Shown: positions 44,033 to 51,904, numbered from the stretch's first letter. The stretch: 64,000 nucleotides of DNA from Ruegeria sp. R14_0 (GCF_017743975.1 NZ_JAGHRC010000005.1:1-64000), one strand, 5' to 3'. Program-made: numbers and translations. The notes: a model not told the origin generated them from the sequence alone.

Positions 44033-45421
44033 ATGACCACGAACCCGCCAAACCTCCGCCCCGACCTGGCGCCTGCCGCCCGGATGCCCGAGATGCCACG
44101 TTCGAACCAGCCGACGATCGGCATGGTCTCGTTGGGCTGCCCTAAGGCCCTGGTCGATAGTGAGCGTATCCTGACCCGCCTTCGTGCTGAAGGATACGGG
44201 ATATCTCCTGACTATTCAGGCGCGGATGCCGTGATCGTGAACACTTGCGGGTTCCTCGACAGCGCCAAGGCCGAGTCGCTGGACGCGATTGGCGAGGCGC
44301 TGGTGGAAAACGGCAAAGTCATCGTGACAGGCTGTTTGGGGGCCGAACCGGACTATATTCGCGAGCATCACCCCCGTATTATGGCCGTTACCGGCCCGCA
44401 CCAATATGAACAAGTGCTGGATGCCGTGCATCAGGCAGTGCCCCCTGACCCAGACCCGTTCGTGGATTTGCTGCCCGCCGCAAGCGTGCAACTGACGCCG
44501 CGCCATTACAGCTATCTCAAGATTTCCGAGGGCTGTAACCACAAGTGCAAATTCTGCATCATCCCGGATATGCGCGGCAAACTGGCCAGCCGCCCAGCCC
44601 ATGCGGTCCTGCGCGAGGCGGAAAAGCTGGTCGACAATGGCGTGCGCGAGCTGCTGGTGATCTCGCAGGACACCTCGGCCTATGGGCTGGACCGAAAATA
44701 CGACGTGAACCCTTGGAAAGACCGCGAGGTTCGCAGCCACATCACCGATCTGGCGCGTGAGCTGGGGCAGTTGGATGCCTGGGTGCGGCTGCATTATGTC
44801 TACCCCTACCCCCATGTGCGCGACCTGATCCCGCTGATGGCGGATGCGGGCTGCAACGTGCTGCCCTACCTGGATATTCCATTCCAACACGCCCACCCGG
44901 ATGTCCTGAAACGCATGGCGCGCCCGGCTGCAGCGGCCAAAACCCTGGATGAGATCGCCGCATGGCGCGAGACATGCCCTGACATTACCCTTCGCTCGAC
45001 CTTTATCGTCGGTTACCCCGGAGAGACCGAAGCCGAGTTCCAGACACTGCTGGACTGGATGGACGAGGCGCAACTGGATCGCGTCGGCTGCTTTCAGTAC
45101 GAAAACGTGGATGGCGCGCGGTCCAACGACCTCCCGGATCATGTCCCTGCCGAGGTCAAACAAGAACGCTGGGAACGCTTCATGGAAAAGGCGCAGGCCA
45201 TTTCCGAGGCGAAGCTGACTGCCAAGGTCGGTCAGACCCTTGAGGTGATCGTGGATGAGATCGACGACGAGGCCGCCACCTGCCGCAGCAAGGCGGATGC
45301 GCCCGAGATTGATGGCAATCTGTTCATTGACGAAGGGTTTCAAGACCTCAAACCCGGTGACATCGTATCGGTCGAGGTTGACGAAGCCGGCGAGTACGAT
45401 TTGTGGGGCAAATTACGCTGA
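44033..45421 (+). CDS. rimO: Ribosomal protein S12 methylthiotransferase RimO
   Basis: 462 residues from ATG 44033 (an upstream ATG at 43997 lacks conservation). N-terminal UPF0004 domain: [32 protein letters not shown] and [11 protein letters not shown] supply the three Cys of one Fe-S cluster. The radical-SAM domain has [15 protein letters not shown]-terminal TRAM domain ends the protein ([12 protein letters not shown]). SLGCPKxLVDSE distinguishes RimO from MiaB. It methylthiolates Asp88 of S12. Confidence 0.96.
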   Translation: MTTNPPNLRPDLAPAARMPEMPRSNQPTIGMVSLGCPKALVDSERILTRLRAEGYGISPDYSGADAVIVNTCGFLDSAKAESLDAIGEALVENGKVIVTGCLGAEPDYIREHHPRIMAVTGPHQYEQVLDAVHQAVPPDPDPFVDLLPAASVQLTPRHYSYLKISEGCNHKCKFCIIPDMRGKLASRPAHAVLREAEKLVDNGVRELLVISQDTSAYGLDRKYDVNPWKDREVRSHITDLARELGQLDAWVRLHYVYPYPHVRDLIPLMADAGCNVLPYLDIPFQHAHPDVLKRMARPAAAAKTLDEIAAWRETCPDITLRSTFIVGYPGETEAEFQTLLDWMDEAQLDRVGCFQYENVDGARSNDLPDHVPAEVKQERWERFMEKAQAISEAKLTAKVGQTLEVIVDEIDDEAATCRSKADAPEIDGNLFIDEGFQDLKPGDIVSVEVDEAGEYDLWGKLR

Positions 45422-45520
45422 TCACCCCGGATGGGCGATGCGTGAGCCAAGTTTATTGGCCAAATGCGCGAAAAAAGCAGAGACTGACAGGACACTTCAC
45501 GACAGAAGTAGGAGGGTCCA

Positions 45521-45934
45521 ATGTCCAATCTGAACCTCTTCGTGGCGAAATGCGCTGCGGCTGTCTTGGCCGCATCCCTGTTGGCGGTACCGGCACTTGC
45601 CGACGGGTACAGCTCCGGCTCGGGCAGCTTTCTCACCATTAAATCGAAATCGGTAACCTTACACCTTCGCAGCAAACACCCGGTGAACCGGTACTATGCC
45701 GCGCCTAAGACTTATCATCCAAAACCAAAGCCCAAGGTTTACTCTCATAAGGGTAAGGCCAAGGCGCATCACCATAAAACCAAGCCAAGGGTTTACTATT
45801 CAAAACCGAACAGGCGGAAGCATCGCTCGTCTTTCGGGTACTACAAACGACGGTCTTCTCCGTACATCGTCCCGCCGCTTTACAGCACACGTCACCGAAA
45901 TTCCCACACCGGTTTTTCATTGTACGGGCACTAG
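45521..45934 (+). CDS. Secreted Lys/His/Tyr-rich low-complexity protein
   Basis: 137 residues behind TAGGAGGG. A signal peptide (SNLNLFVAKCAAAVLAASLL, then AVPALA) is followed by a mature chain of about 110 residues very rich in Lys, His, Tyr and Arg, with loosely repeated units such as YHPKPKPKVYSHKGK, AHHHKTKPRVYYSKP and RRKHRSSFGYYKRR. The composition suggests binding to anionic polymers or metal, or an adhesin/surface role. I do not recognise the family. Confidence 0.65.
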   Translation: MSNLNLFVAKCAAAVLAASLLAVPALADGYSSGSGSFLTIKSKSVTLHLRSKHPVNRYYAAPKTYHPKPKPKVYSHKGKAKAHHHKTKPRVYYSKPNRRKHRSSFGYYKRRSSPYIVPPLYSTRHRNSHTGFSLYGH

Positions 45935-45949
45935 GGCGATCGGCTCGGG

Positions 45950-46306
45950 TCAGAACAGGCTAACTAGGCCGACACCCCATGCAACGCCAGCCGCAATCGC
46001 GGTCACAGCGACGGCGGCGCTGGCTGCATCCTTGGCCTGCCCGGCCAGGATGTTGTGATCGGTGGACGTGTGATCCACCGCGCGTTCAATCGCAGTGTTG
46101 AACAGTTCGGCGACTAGGACAATGAGACCCATCACCAAGATCAGGGCGCGCACCGCATCTGCCAGCGGCAGCCACATAACCAAAATCGCCGAGATGAGAT
46201 TGGCCCAGACCCAACAGCGGAACGAATATTCCTCGCTCCAGGTGGCGGCCAAACCTTGCCAGCTCCACTTGGTGCGATCCCTGAGGCGCGTGAAGAAGTT
46301 TTTCAT
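45950..46306 (-). CDS. dgkA: Diacylglycerol kinase (DgkA)
   Basis: 118 residues, three membrane helices. The signature AELFNTAIERAVDHTS (about residue 65) and the AKDAASAAVAV segment (about 90) carry the catalytic Glu and Asp residues; the amphipathic start KWSWQGLAATWSEEYSFR is typical. It phosphorylates diacylglycerol to phosphatidic acid in the inner membrane. Convergent with the secreted-protein gene with only a 15-base gap. Confidence 0.94.
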   Translation of the reverse strand: MKNFFTRLRDRTKWSWQGLAATWSEEYSFRCWVWANLISAILVMWLPLADAVRALILVMGLIVLVAELFNTAIERAVDHTSTDHNILAGQAKDAASAAVAVTAIAAGVAWGVGLVSLF

Positions 46307-46367
46307 GTTTCCTCTGACTTCCTATAGAGCGCACAGAAACCTGATCCGAGGCCCGCAAACAAGAAAA

Positions 46368-46388
46368 AACCGCCCGTAGGCGGCGGTT
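46368..46388. terminator. Short hairpin near the dgkA start
   Basis: AACCGCC (46368-46374) and GGCGGTT (46382-46388), loop of seven bases, with A-tract before and TGTTT after. Read on the minus strand it lies between the small lipoprotein gene and dgkA and may end the lipoprotein transcript with the next hairpin. Confidence 0.5.
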
Positions 46389-46402
46389 GTTTCGGGCAAT
46401 GT

Positions 46403-46431
46403 GCGAGCGGCTTGAGAAACAAGCCGCTCGC
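46403..46431 (-). terminator. Terminator-like hairpin after the small lipoprotein gene
   Basis: An 11-bp perfect stem, GCGAGCGGCTT (46403-46413) and AAGCCGCTCGC (46421-46431), directly after the minus-strand lipoprotein stop. Confidence 0.7.
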
Positions 46432-46438
46432 GGAATGC

Positions 46439-46627
46439 TTATTGTGCGACCGGGTTACAGATGGTCTGACCCGCTTCGGTCGTGGCCAGTTCGGTTCCTG
46501 CCGGACAGCTCGGCGTGCCGAACTTGTCATATTCGGGCGTGATGTACACCGGCGTCGGTTCTTCCTGCTGCGAGCATGCAGCCAGAACCAGGGCGATTGC
46601 GCTTACGGCAGCAAATTTTAGTTTCAT
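46439..46627 (-). CDS. Small lipoprotein
   Basis: 62 residues from ATG 46627. A lipoprotein signal (MKLKFAAVSAIALVLAAC) has lipobox LAAC, with Cys18 lipidated. The mature part of 45 residues contains two Cys (TPSCPAGTELA and QTICNPVAQ) that could form a disulfide. Ser/Gln at +2/+3 predict outer-membrane sorting by the E. coli rule. Function unknown; similar small lipoproteins are common in Rhodobacteraceae. Confidence 0.75.
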   Translation of the reverse strand: MKLKFAAVSAIALVLAACSQQEEPTPVYITPEYDKFGTPSCPAGTELATTEAGQTICNPVAQ

Positions 46628-46841
46628 GTCCGTCAATCCTCTAAATATTTTTCCTATTGACCTACAACCTCGGGCCAGTCTCAAAATACGACCTCGTTGA
46701 AATTATTGCAACAAAATCAATCACAGAATTGTGAGAACGGCAAAACCGCGCTTTTGGCGTCGTAGGCGAATGGCTCGCTACACCTTGGCTGCAATGGCCC
46801 TATAGTTGTTTGAAGACATCAGCCAACAGCGGAGGAGCCAC

Positions 46842-47084
46842 ATGTCAGATCGGCCAAATATCGCCCAAAAAGCCCCCTATCCGGTCGAAGTGACCGAGGG
46901 CAAAAGCTATTTTTGGTGTAGCTGCGGCAAATCCGAACGGCAGCCGTTTTGCGATGGTTCACACAAGGGAACAGAGTTTGAACCGGTGAAATACACGGCA
47001 GACTCCAGTAAGAAAGTGTTCTTTTGCGGCTGCAAACAAACCTCTAACCCGCCACTGTGCGACGGGGCGCATTCCAAGCTCTGA
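46842..47084 (+). CDS. Tandem CDGSH iron-sulfur domain protein
   Basis: 80 residues from ATG 46842 behind GCGGAGGAG. Two CDGSH-type modules: CSCGKSERQPFCDGSH (about 31-46) and CGCKQTSNPPLCDGAH (about 62-77), each with three Cys and one His for a 2Fe-2S cluster. The second has Ala for Ser. Such two-domain bacterial mitoNEET-like proteins carry two labile redox-active clusters. Convergent with the DUF6455-like operon, with which it nearly abuts. Confidence 0.92.
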   Translation: MSDRPNIAQKAPYPVEVTEGKSYFWCSCGKSERQPFCDGSHKGTEFEPVKYTADSSKKVFFCGCKQTSNPPLCDGAHSKL

Positions 47085-47345
47085 CTAGGCTTTCAGCGCG
47101 TTCAAATTGTCTGCATTGGCGCAAAACTCAGGCGCCGATGCGGTTTGGGCCTGTTGTTGTGATAGCCAAACCTCGCATTCCCCGCTGCAATTCGCAGCAC
47201 GGCAGCGCGTTACGATTTGAGCATATTCGTCCGCGGACAGCCGCCCCTCGGCCATCGCTTCAGTCAATGAGATGTCCATGCACCTGGCCACCGACCTGGT
47301 CAGCCAGAAGTGTTTTTCAACATCTCCCAGAATGTCCCTGCTCAT
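47085..47345 (-). CDS. DUF6455-like cysteine-rich protein, third of three paralogues
   Basis: 86 residues from ATG 47345, overlapping the preceding paralogue's stop by 4 bases (ATGA). A helical N-terminal half (DVEKHFWLTRSVARCMDISL, then EGRLSADEYAQIVTRC) precedes a Cys cluster CRAANCSGECEVWL and a final PEFCANADNL. Cysteines 1 and 10 of the cluster and the later P-x2-C-x-N are shared with the other two paralogues, while the middle Cys is shifted. The pattern suggests metal or heme/redox binding, but no activity is established. Last gene of an operon with an FNR-type promoter. Confidence 0.72.
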   Translation of the reverse strand: MSRDILGDVEKHFWLTRSVARCMDISLTEAMAEGRLSADEYAQIVTRCRAANCSGECEVWLSQQQAQTASAPEFCANADNLNALKA

Positions 47346-47593
47346 TGGCAATCCCGCCTTTGCTGCGACCGGAGCGCCGCAAACCTTTCGCGGTTCGGGC
47401 AGGACTCCGGAGCGTCTGGCGCAGAATCCGTGTTCTGCAGCCAGTCTTTGCAGGCACAGGCCCATTCACATCCCTGACACCGCCGAACCATCTCGGCCCA
47501 GTCCTCCTGGCTCAAACGTCCTTTTCGATGTTCGGCCACAATGTCTGAGCCCACCACCTGCCCCATGCGCAACACAAGGCGATGATGGGCCAT
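47342..47593 (-). CDS. DUF6455-like cysteine-rich protein, second paralogue
   Basis: 83 residues from ATG 47593 (AGGA seven bases upstream); an ATG at 47614 would overlap the previous gene. RMGQVVGSDIVAEHRKGRLS corresponds to the helical half, and EDWAEMVRRC leads into the Cys cluster CQGCEWACACKDWL with four Cys, then PESCPNRERFAALR. It is the most Cys-rich of the three. Overlaps the third paralogue by 4 bases and sits 8 bases after the first, so all three are probably co-translated. Confidence 0.72.
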   Translation of the reverse strand: MAHHRLVLRMGQVVGSDIVAEHRKGRLSQEDWAEMVRRCQGCEWACACKDWLQNTDSAPDAPESCPNRERFAALRSQQRRDCQ

Positions 47594-47601
47594 GGTTTTT
47601 C

Positions 47602-47877
47602 CTAACCGTTGCATTCGCTTTCCGATATTGATTTCAGCTGATCAAACAACGCGGTGTTTCGGCAGTATTCTGGTGTCTTCCGATCTTGGACCGGTTGCTC
47701 GAGGAATTGTTCGCAATGGCCCGGATTCGAGCATCCGCTACACCGCAGGACCGCCTCAGAAATCTGATCAATCGATACCTCGCCGCCAATCGCTGCACTT
47801 TCCAGATCGACCCCCACGCGGGTTGCCATTCTGTCAACCAGTGCTGCATGTCGTTTCAGAGTATCCTTGCCTAGCAT
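47602..47877 (-). CDS. DUF6455-like cysteine-rich protein, first paralogue
   Basis: 91 residues from ATG 47877, preceded by GGGAGAG at good distance. Helical half: LVDRMATRVGVDLESAAIGG. Cys cluster CSGCSNPGHCEQFL, then PEYCRNTALFDQLKS. First gene of the three-paralogue operon. The promoter upstream (47908-47949) has an FNR/Dnr-type box exactly at class II spacing to a TATCCT -10, which links the family to low oxygen or nitric oxide conditions. Confidence 0.74.
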   Translation of the reverse strand: MLGKDTLKRHAALVDRMATRVGVDLESAAIGGEVSIDQISEAVLRCSGCSNPGHCEQFLEQPVQDRKTPEYCRNTALFDQLKSISESECNG

Positions 47878-47907
47878 AGCGCTCTCTCCCTGTCGCACAG
47901 TCCAGAC

Positions 47908-47949
47908 AGGATAACGCGGTTGCTCAGGCAGGCCTTTGACTCAGGTCAA
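47908..47949 (-). promoter_or_regulatory. FNR/Dnr-type class II promoter of the DUF6455-like operon
   Basis: On the minus strand the perfect palindrome TTGAC-CTGA-GTCAA (47936-47949) is followed after exactly 22 bases by TATCCT (47908-47913). This gives the -41.5 geometry of Crp/Fnr class II activation with a start near 47901, 24 bases before the first ATG. The palindrome overlaps the stop of the preceding IMPACT-family gene. Confidence 0.75.
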
Positions 47950-48314
47950 GACCCAACACCGATATGGTCAAGATAGGCCCGTGTGGCGTCCTGCACCCGG
48001 CGAAAGCGGTCTCCGCCAAGCTTTTTGCCACCGTACCAGCGGGTTACGATGACGACGTGGTCGTCCAGCCCGGCTCTTTCGAGCATGCGCAGGATCACCA
48101 TCCCCGCGCCACTTTCGCCGTCATCGGCCTTGAGCGCGCCTGTGGGCAGCACCGCCGCCCAGGTATTGTGCGTCGCCTTGGCATAGCTTTTGTCGGCCTT
48201 GAGTTCTTTCAGCACGGCATCCACATCATCCCGGCTGTGTACCGAGGCCCCGGACACCGCATATTTCGACCCGCGATCCGTCAGGATCACACCCAGCTGC
48301 ACCAGTGATGTCAT
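47946..48314 (-). CDS. IMPACT/YigZ (UPF0029) family protein
   Basis: 122 residues covering the UPF0029 N-terminal domain: AKATHNTWAAVL, DDGESGAGMVILRMLERAG, and VTRWYGGKKLGGDRFRR (the RYYGG-like signature). The usual C-terminal YigZ domain (about 80 residues) is missing, so it is a single-domain version. YigZ/IMPACT proteins are tied to ribosome-associated stress control, but the biochemical role is unsettled. Start overlaps the M48 gene stop by 4 bases. Confidence 0.85.
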   Translation of the reverse strand: MTSLVQLGVILTDRGSKYAVSGASVHSRDDVDAVLKELKADKSYAKATHNTWAAVLPTGALKADDGESGAGMVILRMLERAGLDDHVVIVTRWYGGKKLGGDRFRRVQDATRAYLDHIGVGS

Positions 48315-49018
48315 TGCGTCAGCCCGATCTTCCGCGCTGTTTCCTGCACAATCTGAACGCGCTGCGCGTTCGGCGGGTGCGACGTCAGAAAACTGTCGCC
48401 CGGATCGGGAAGCCGGTCAAAGTACTTTGCGCCGATCAACGGGTTGTACCCAGCATTATAGGTTATGATTGTCCCCAACTGATCGGCTTCCAACTCAAAG
48501 TCTTTAATATAGACCTGCGCCCCGACCTGTGCGCCCAATTTTTGCGCTTCTTCAATGGCCGCGCCGTCCGCACCGCCCAAGCGGGCGAGTTCACCAAAAA
48601 TCGCGGCACTGTCGCGCGCATTCCGGGACTGCCGGGGAATATGACGCAGGATGTGGTGGGCGGCTTCATGCCCCATTACAAAGGCCAGTTCATCCGCGTT
48701 GGCCGCGGATCCGATCATCGACCGAGTAAAAATGATCACTGGCTGATCTTTGTCATCCAGCGTCTGAAATGCGTTTGCCTCAGCGTTTGGATTCAGGTCG
48801 ACCAGTATGGTGAAATCGCAATTGGCGACATTTGCGCGCCGCACGCATTCGCGGCGTGCTTGCTCAGCAACTTGTTGGCTGACCTCTCGGAAGGTCTCGG
48901 CCTGGGCGCGAAATGCCTCTGTCTCGGGCGACCATTCGGCCACGGATTGCACACGCAAAGTGTCGGCGCCGCACGCCGCCAGAAACAGGGGAAGCAACAA
49001 ACTGATCAGACGGCGCAT
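48311..49018 (-). CDS. M48 family metallopeptidase lipoprotein
   Basis: 235 residues. A lipoprotein signal (MRRLISLLLPLFLAAC, lipobox LAAC) is followed by an M48 domain with the zinc motif MGHEAAHHILRH (HExxH, about residue 119) and a downstream ELEADQLGTIITYNAGYNP (third ligand Glu, as in Ste24/HtpX/BepA relatives). Probably a periplasmic, membrane-tethered protease for envelope protein quality control. Upstream gene of the IMPACT-family gene with 4-base overlap. Confidence 0.9.
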   Translation of the reverse strand: MRRLISLLLPLFLAACGADTLRVQSVAEWSPETEAFRAQAETFREVSQQVAEQARRECVRRANVANCDFTILVDLNPNAEANAFQTLDDKDQPVIIFTRSMIGSAANADELAFVMGHEAAHHILRHIPRQSRNARDSAAIFGELARLGGADGAAIEEAQKLGAQVGAQVYIKDFELEADQLGTIITYNAGYNPLIGAKYFDRLPDPGDSFLTSHPPNAQRVQIVQETARKIGLTQ

Positions 49019-49140
49019 TCTTTATCCTCTGAAACGGGCGGCCCGTTTTTCAGACCATAGCGCGCCTCCCCCAGGATCGCCACTGCGGGATTGCCCAGGT
49101 TCGGGTTGCATTGCGACCGCTCGGCCTGCACTCTGACATT

Positions 49141-49389
49141 ATGTTTTCGATTGAGCATGAATTCGACTCGACGGTCATTACTCTGGTGGATGAAGGCCCA
49201 AAGCCTTTGCAAGAGGATGTCGTCATCAACAGCTTCGCCGAATGTGTGACGCTTGAACAATTGGACCCGCGCACGGATCAGATTCTGAGGATCACTTTGT
49301 CCCCCGAACAAGTGCGCGATCTGGCCGCAGCCTTGGACCTGCCCGAGGGCGTGTACCAGATTCGTGAAACATCTGGTCAAGGCGAATAA
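49141..49389 (+). CDS. Conserved small hypothetical protein
   Basis: 82 residues from ATG 49141 (an upstream GTG/ATG at 49111 is possible but no ribosome-binding site was seen for either). MFSIEHEFDSTVITLVDEG leads into an acidic chain containing QVRDLAAALDLPEGVYQIR. No recognised domain. Divergent from the M48 gene and overlapping by 13 bases, tail to tail, with the DUF167 gene. Confidence 0.6.
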   Translation: MFSIEHEFDSTVITLVDEGPKPLQEDVVINSFAECVTLEQLDPRTDQILRITLSPEQVRDLAAALDLPEGVYQIRETSGQGE

Positions 49390-49652
49390 ACAAAGGTTTT
49401 CTCGCGCGATGTCTGGCCGCGTCTGAGGGTCAGCGTGGACGGTGCCACACCCATTGCCTTGGCCAGAATGGCACGCACTGCTGCATTTGCCTTCCCATTT
49501 TCGGGCGGGGCCGTGACGGTGATGCGAATGACTCCATCTTGGGATGTAATGCTATCCCTTGCCGCTTTGGGCGTGACCCTGACCGAAATCTCGGCACCCG
49601 GCACTGCTCGCTCGCCCAGATCCGGAAAATTTTGCAGTTTTGGCTTGGCCAT
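49377..49652 (-). CDS. DUF167 (UPF0235, YggU) family protein
   Basis: 91 residues. The family core is clear: ISVRVTPKAARDSI, TVTAPPENGKANAAVRAILA and LTLRRGQTSREKTF, the YggU fold with the PPxxGKAN loop. Structure known, function not. Convergent overlap with the small hypothetical gene. Confidence 0.9.
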   Translation of the reverse strand: MAKPKLQNFPDLGERAVPGAEISVRVTPKAARDSITSQDGVIRITVTAPPENGKANAAVRAILAKAMGVAPSTLTLRRGQTSREKTFVYSP

Positions 49653-49790
49653 CTTTCCCCACTTCCTGATCTATAGGCTTGCACGTTCGTTCAGGGAATG
49701 AAAATGATCGCCTGCATCCAGCCGCTTGCTCTTGAAACACGCCAGATGTTCAACCACATACACAACCGCCTATGTAAAGGAAGTTAACAT

Positions 49791-50369
49791 ATGTCCTTGA
49801 AGAATCCGGCCGCTCTGGAGTTTCTGCAAACACGCCGGTCGCGACCCGCGAAGACGCTGGTTGCACCCGCACCTACGCGGGAACAGCTAGTGCCACTGCT
49901 GATCGCGGCCGCACGCAGCCCTGACCATGGCAAGCTGGAGCCATGGCGTTTTGTCGTGTTGGAAAAAGGCGCTATGCCGCGGCTGGCACAACTGACAGAA
50001 GAAAGCGGCGCAGCCCTTGGCAAATCCCCCAAGGACATCGCAAAGGCGCGCACCCAGTTCGACATGGGCCATCTGGCGGTTGCGGTTATCGAAGTACAGA
50101 AACCTTCGGAAAAAATCCCGGCGATTGAACAGACCTATTCCGCCGGTGCGGTGTGCCTGGCCCTTCTGAACGCCGCTCTTGCAGCGGGTTGGGGTGCCAA
50201 CTGGCTGTCTGGCTGGCAAACTCATGACCGAGCGTTCTGCCAAAAGGCTTTTGGGCTGCAAGACAATGAGCGCGTTGCCGGGCTGATCCATATCGCGACC
50301 GAAGGCAGCGCACCGCCCGAACGCCCCCGCCCCGACGTGGCCGCGTTGACCGAATGGGTTACGGAATGA
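49791..50369 (+). CDS. Nitroreductase family protein (YdjA-like)
   Basis: 192 residues behind AAAGGAAG. FMN contacts in TRRSRPAKTLVAPAPTREQL and RSPDHGKLEPWRF, then GWGANWLSGWQ. The shorter, compact form with HGKLEPWRF resembles YdjA-type nitroreductases. Reduces nitro compounds or quinones using NAD(P)H; substrate unknown. The stop overlaps the following start by 4 bases. Confidence 0.87.
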   Translation: MSLKNPAALEFLQTRRSRPAKTLVAPAPTREQLVPLLIAAARSPDHGKLEPWRFVVLEKGAMPRLAQLTEESGAALGKSPKDIAKARTQFDMGHLAVAVIEVQKPSEKIPAIEQTYSAGAVCLALLNAALAAGWGANWLSGWQTHDRAFCQKAFGLQDNERVAGLIHIATEGSAPPERPRPDVAALTEWVTE

Positions 50370-51064
50370 TCATCTTCAACGCCTTCTTCACGGCACTCGG
50401 ACAGATCGGAGACCCCAAGTTCCGGGCTGTCCTGCTGCGCGGGGTCGGCTTGACGATCGTGCTGTTGATCGCTGCCTGTGCAGTGGCGATCTGGCTGATC
50501 AACTGGCTGTCCGGCGATGAGATCTCTCTGCCCTTTGTCGGGGCTGTGCCATGGCTGAACGACGTGCTGAACTATTCCGGCATCTTCGTCGTTCTGATCC
50601 TGCCGGTTTTCCTGATGGTCCCCGTGGCCTCGGCAATCACGTCGATGTTCCTGGAAGAGGTCGCACAGGCTGTCGAAGACAAACATTACCCGAGTTTGCC
50701 TAAGGTACCCGGCATCCCGTTCCGGGAGAGCGTAATCGACGGGCTGGGCTTTATGGGCGTTCTGATTGCCGCCAACCTGCTGGCGCTGATCCTCTACGCG
50801 ATCTTCACCCCTCTGGCCCCGATTATCTTTTGGGCTATGAATGGGTTCTTGCTGGGGCGAGAGTACTTTACTCTGGCGGCCATGCGCCGGGTTGGTCGCG
50901 AAGGCGCGCGGAAGCTGCGCGCCAAACATGCGACGACTATTTGGATCGCGGGAACGCTGATGGCGATCCCACTGTCAGTGCCGCTGGTGAACCTTGTGAT
51001 CCCAATCATCGGAGCCGCGACATTCACCCATATTTATCACAAGCTGGCGCGGCCCGTGGCCTAA
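50366..51064 (+). CDS. EI24/CysZ-like membrane protein
   Basis: 232 residues from ATG 50366, in the ATGA overlap with the nitroreductase stop (ATG 50354 would add four residues). Four or more membrane helices: VLLRGVGLTIVLLIAACAVA, YSGIFVVLILPVFLMVPVAS, GFMGVLIAANLLALILYAIF and the C-terminal ISGTLMAIPLSVPLVN-like stretch. The cytoplasmic loop NGFLLGREYFTLAAMRR matches the EI24 domain signature. CysZ imports sulfate in enterics, but this branch is of unknown transport role. Confidence 0.82.
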   Translation: MIIFNAFFTALGQIGDPKFRAVLLRGVGLTIVLLIAACAVAIWLINWLSGDEISLPFVGAVPWLNDVLNYSGIFVVLILPVFLMVPVASAITSMFLEEVAQAVEDKHYPSLPKVPGIPFRESVIDGLGFMGVLIAANLLALILYAIFTPLAPIIFWAMNGFLLGREYFTLAAMRRVGREGARKLRAKHATTIWIAGTLMAIPLSVPLVNLVIPIIGAATFTHIYHKLARPVA

Positions 51065-51067
51065 TGG

Positions 51068-51343
51068 TCAGCCGCGCGGCCCCATCTGGTTCAACCAGTC
51101 GAAGTCGCGCACCGAAATCAGGCCTGACAGAATAATTCCGGCAACAATCGCCCAGAGCACCACCGTGATTCCGGTGGTGATCCACATCTTCTTTTTCATG
51201 TGATGCACTTCCGGCGCACCCGAATGGGTACCCGGCACAATATCACCCAGATCACCCTGCGTCTTGATACGGATGGGCAGGACCACCAGCAAAGTCATGA
51301 ACCAGATCACGGCGAACAGAACCGCCGCAGCAGTAATCGTCAT
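51068..51343 (-). CDS. DUF1467 family membrane protein
   Basis: 91 residues with two membrane helices (AAAVLFAVIWFMTLLVVLP and ITTGITVVLWAIVAGIILSG) joined by a charged loop THSGAPEVHHMKKKMW. This is the Alphaproteobacteria-specific DUF1467 layout. It sits 21 bases downstream of methylmalonyl-CoA epimerase, a pairing common in the class. Function unknown. Confidence 0.88.
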   Translation of the reverse strand: MTITAAAVLFAVIWFMTLLVVLPIRIKTQGDLGDIVPGTHSGAPEVHHMKKKMWITTGITVVLWAIVAGIILSGLISVRDFDWLNQMGPRG

Positions 51344-51364
51344 CTCTTCCCCTCCGGGGTTGCG

Positions 51365-51769
51365 TTACACCTGTTCTAGCTCGACGAGGCAGCCGTTAAA
51401 GTCTTTGGGATGCAGGAAGAGGACAGGTTTGCCATGCGCCCCGATCTTGGGCTCGCCCGAGCCCAGTACACGCGCACCGGTTTCCTTCAGGTGATCGCGC
51501 GCGGCGATGATGTCTTCTACCTCATAGCAGACATGGTGAATGCCGCCTGCGGGGTTCTTTTCCAGAAACCCGTTGATCGGGCTGTCGTCGCCCAGCGGGT
51601 ACAGCAGTTCAATCTTGGTGTTGGGCAATTCGATGAACACCACGGTCACACCGTGATCGGGTTCGTCCTGCGGAGCCCCAACATTGGCACCCAGCGCGTT
51701 GCGGTATTGCTCGGACGCGGCCTCTAGATCGGGTACGGCAATGGCGACGTGGTTCAGACGACCAATCAT
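51365..51769 (-). CDS. mce: Methylmalonyl-CoA epimerase
   Basis: 134 residues. Glyoxalase/bleomycin-resistance fold: GRLNHVAIAVPDLEAA (metal His), VVFIELPNTKIELLYP (metal Glu), NPAGGIHHVCYEVEDI (His) and LVELEQ at the end (Glu). It interconverts (2S)- and (2R)-methylmalonyl-CoA in the propionyl-CoA to succinyl-CoA route. Operon with the DUF1467 gene. Confidence 0.94.
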   Translation of the reverse strand: MIGRLNHVAIAVPDLEAASEQYRNALGANVGAPQDEPDHGVTVVFIELPNTKIELLYPLGDDSPINGFLEKNPAGGIHHVCYEVEDIIAARDHLKETGARVLGSGEPKIGAHGKPVLFLHPKDFNGCLVELEQV

Positions 51770-51844
51770 GGAACTCTCCTTACGTTCTGCGTTGCAGCGG
51801 TTATGGGGGCTGTTTGGTCAAAGAACAAGTGCGCCAAATTGCCG

Positions 51845-51859
51845 TTAACGCTGTGTTAG
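51845..51859 (+). promoter_or_regulatory. CtrA-like box upstream of the response regulator
   Basis: TTAA-CGCTGTG-TTAG matches seven of eight fixed positions of the CtrA consensus TTAA-N7-TTAA. It lies 45 bases before the response regulator start. Confidence 0.45.
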
Positions 51860-51904
51860 CCAGAAGTTCCTAGCGTGAGGCATCTGCTGATTAGGAGTTC
51901 TGCC

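Noticed and set aside
46700..46841. TATAGT as a -10 for the CDGSH gene
   Set aside because: No acceptable -35 at 16-18 bases; left uncalled.
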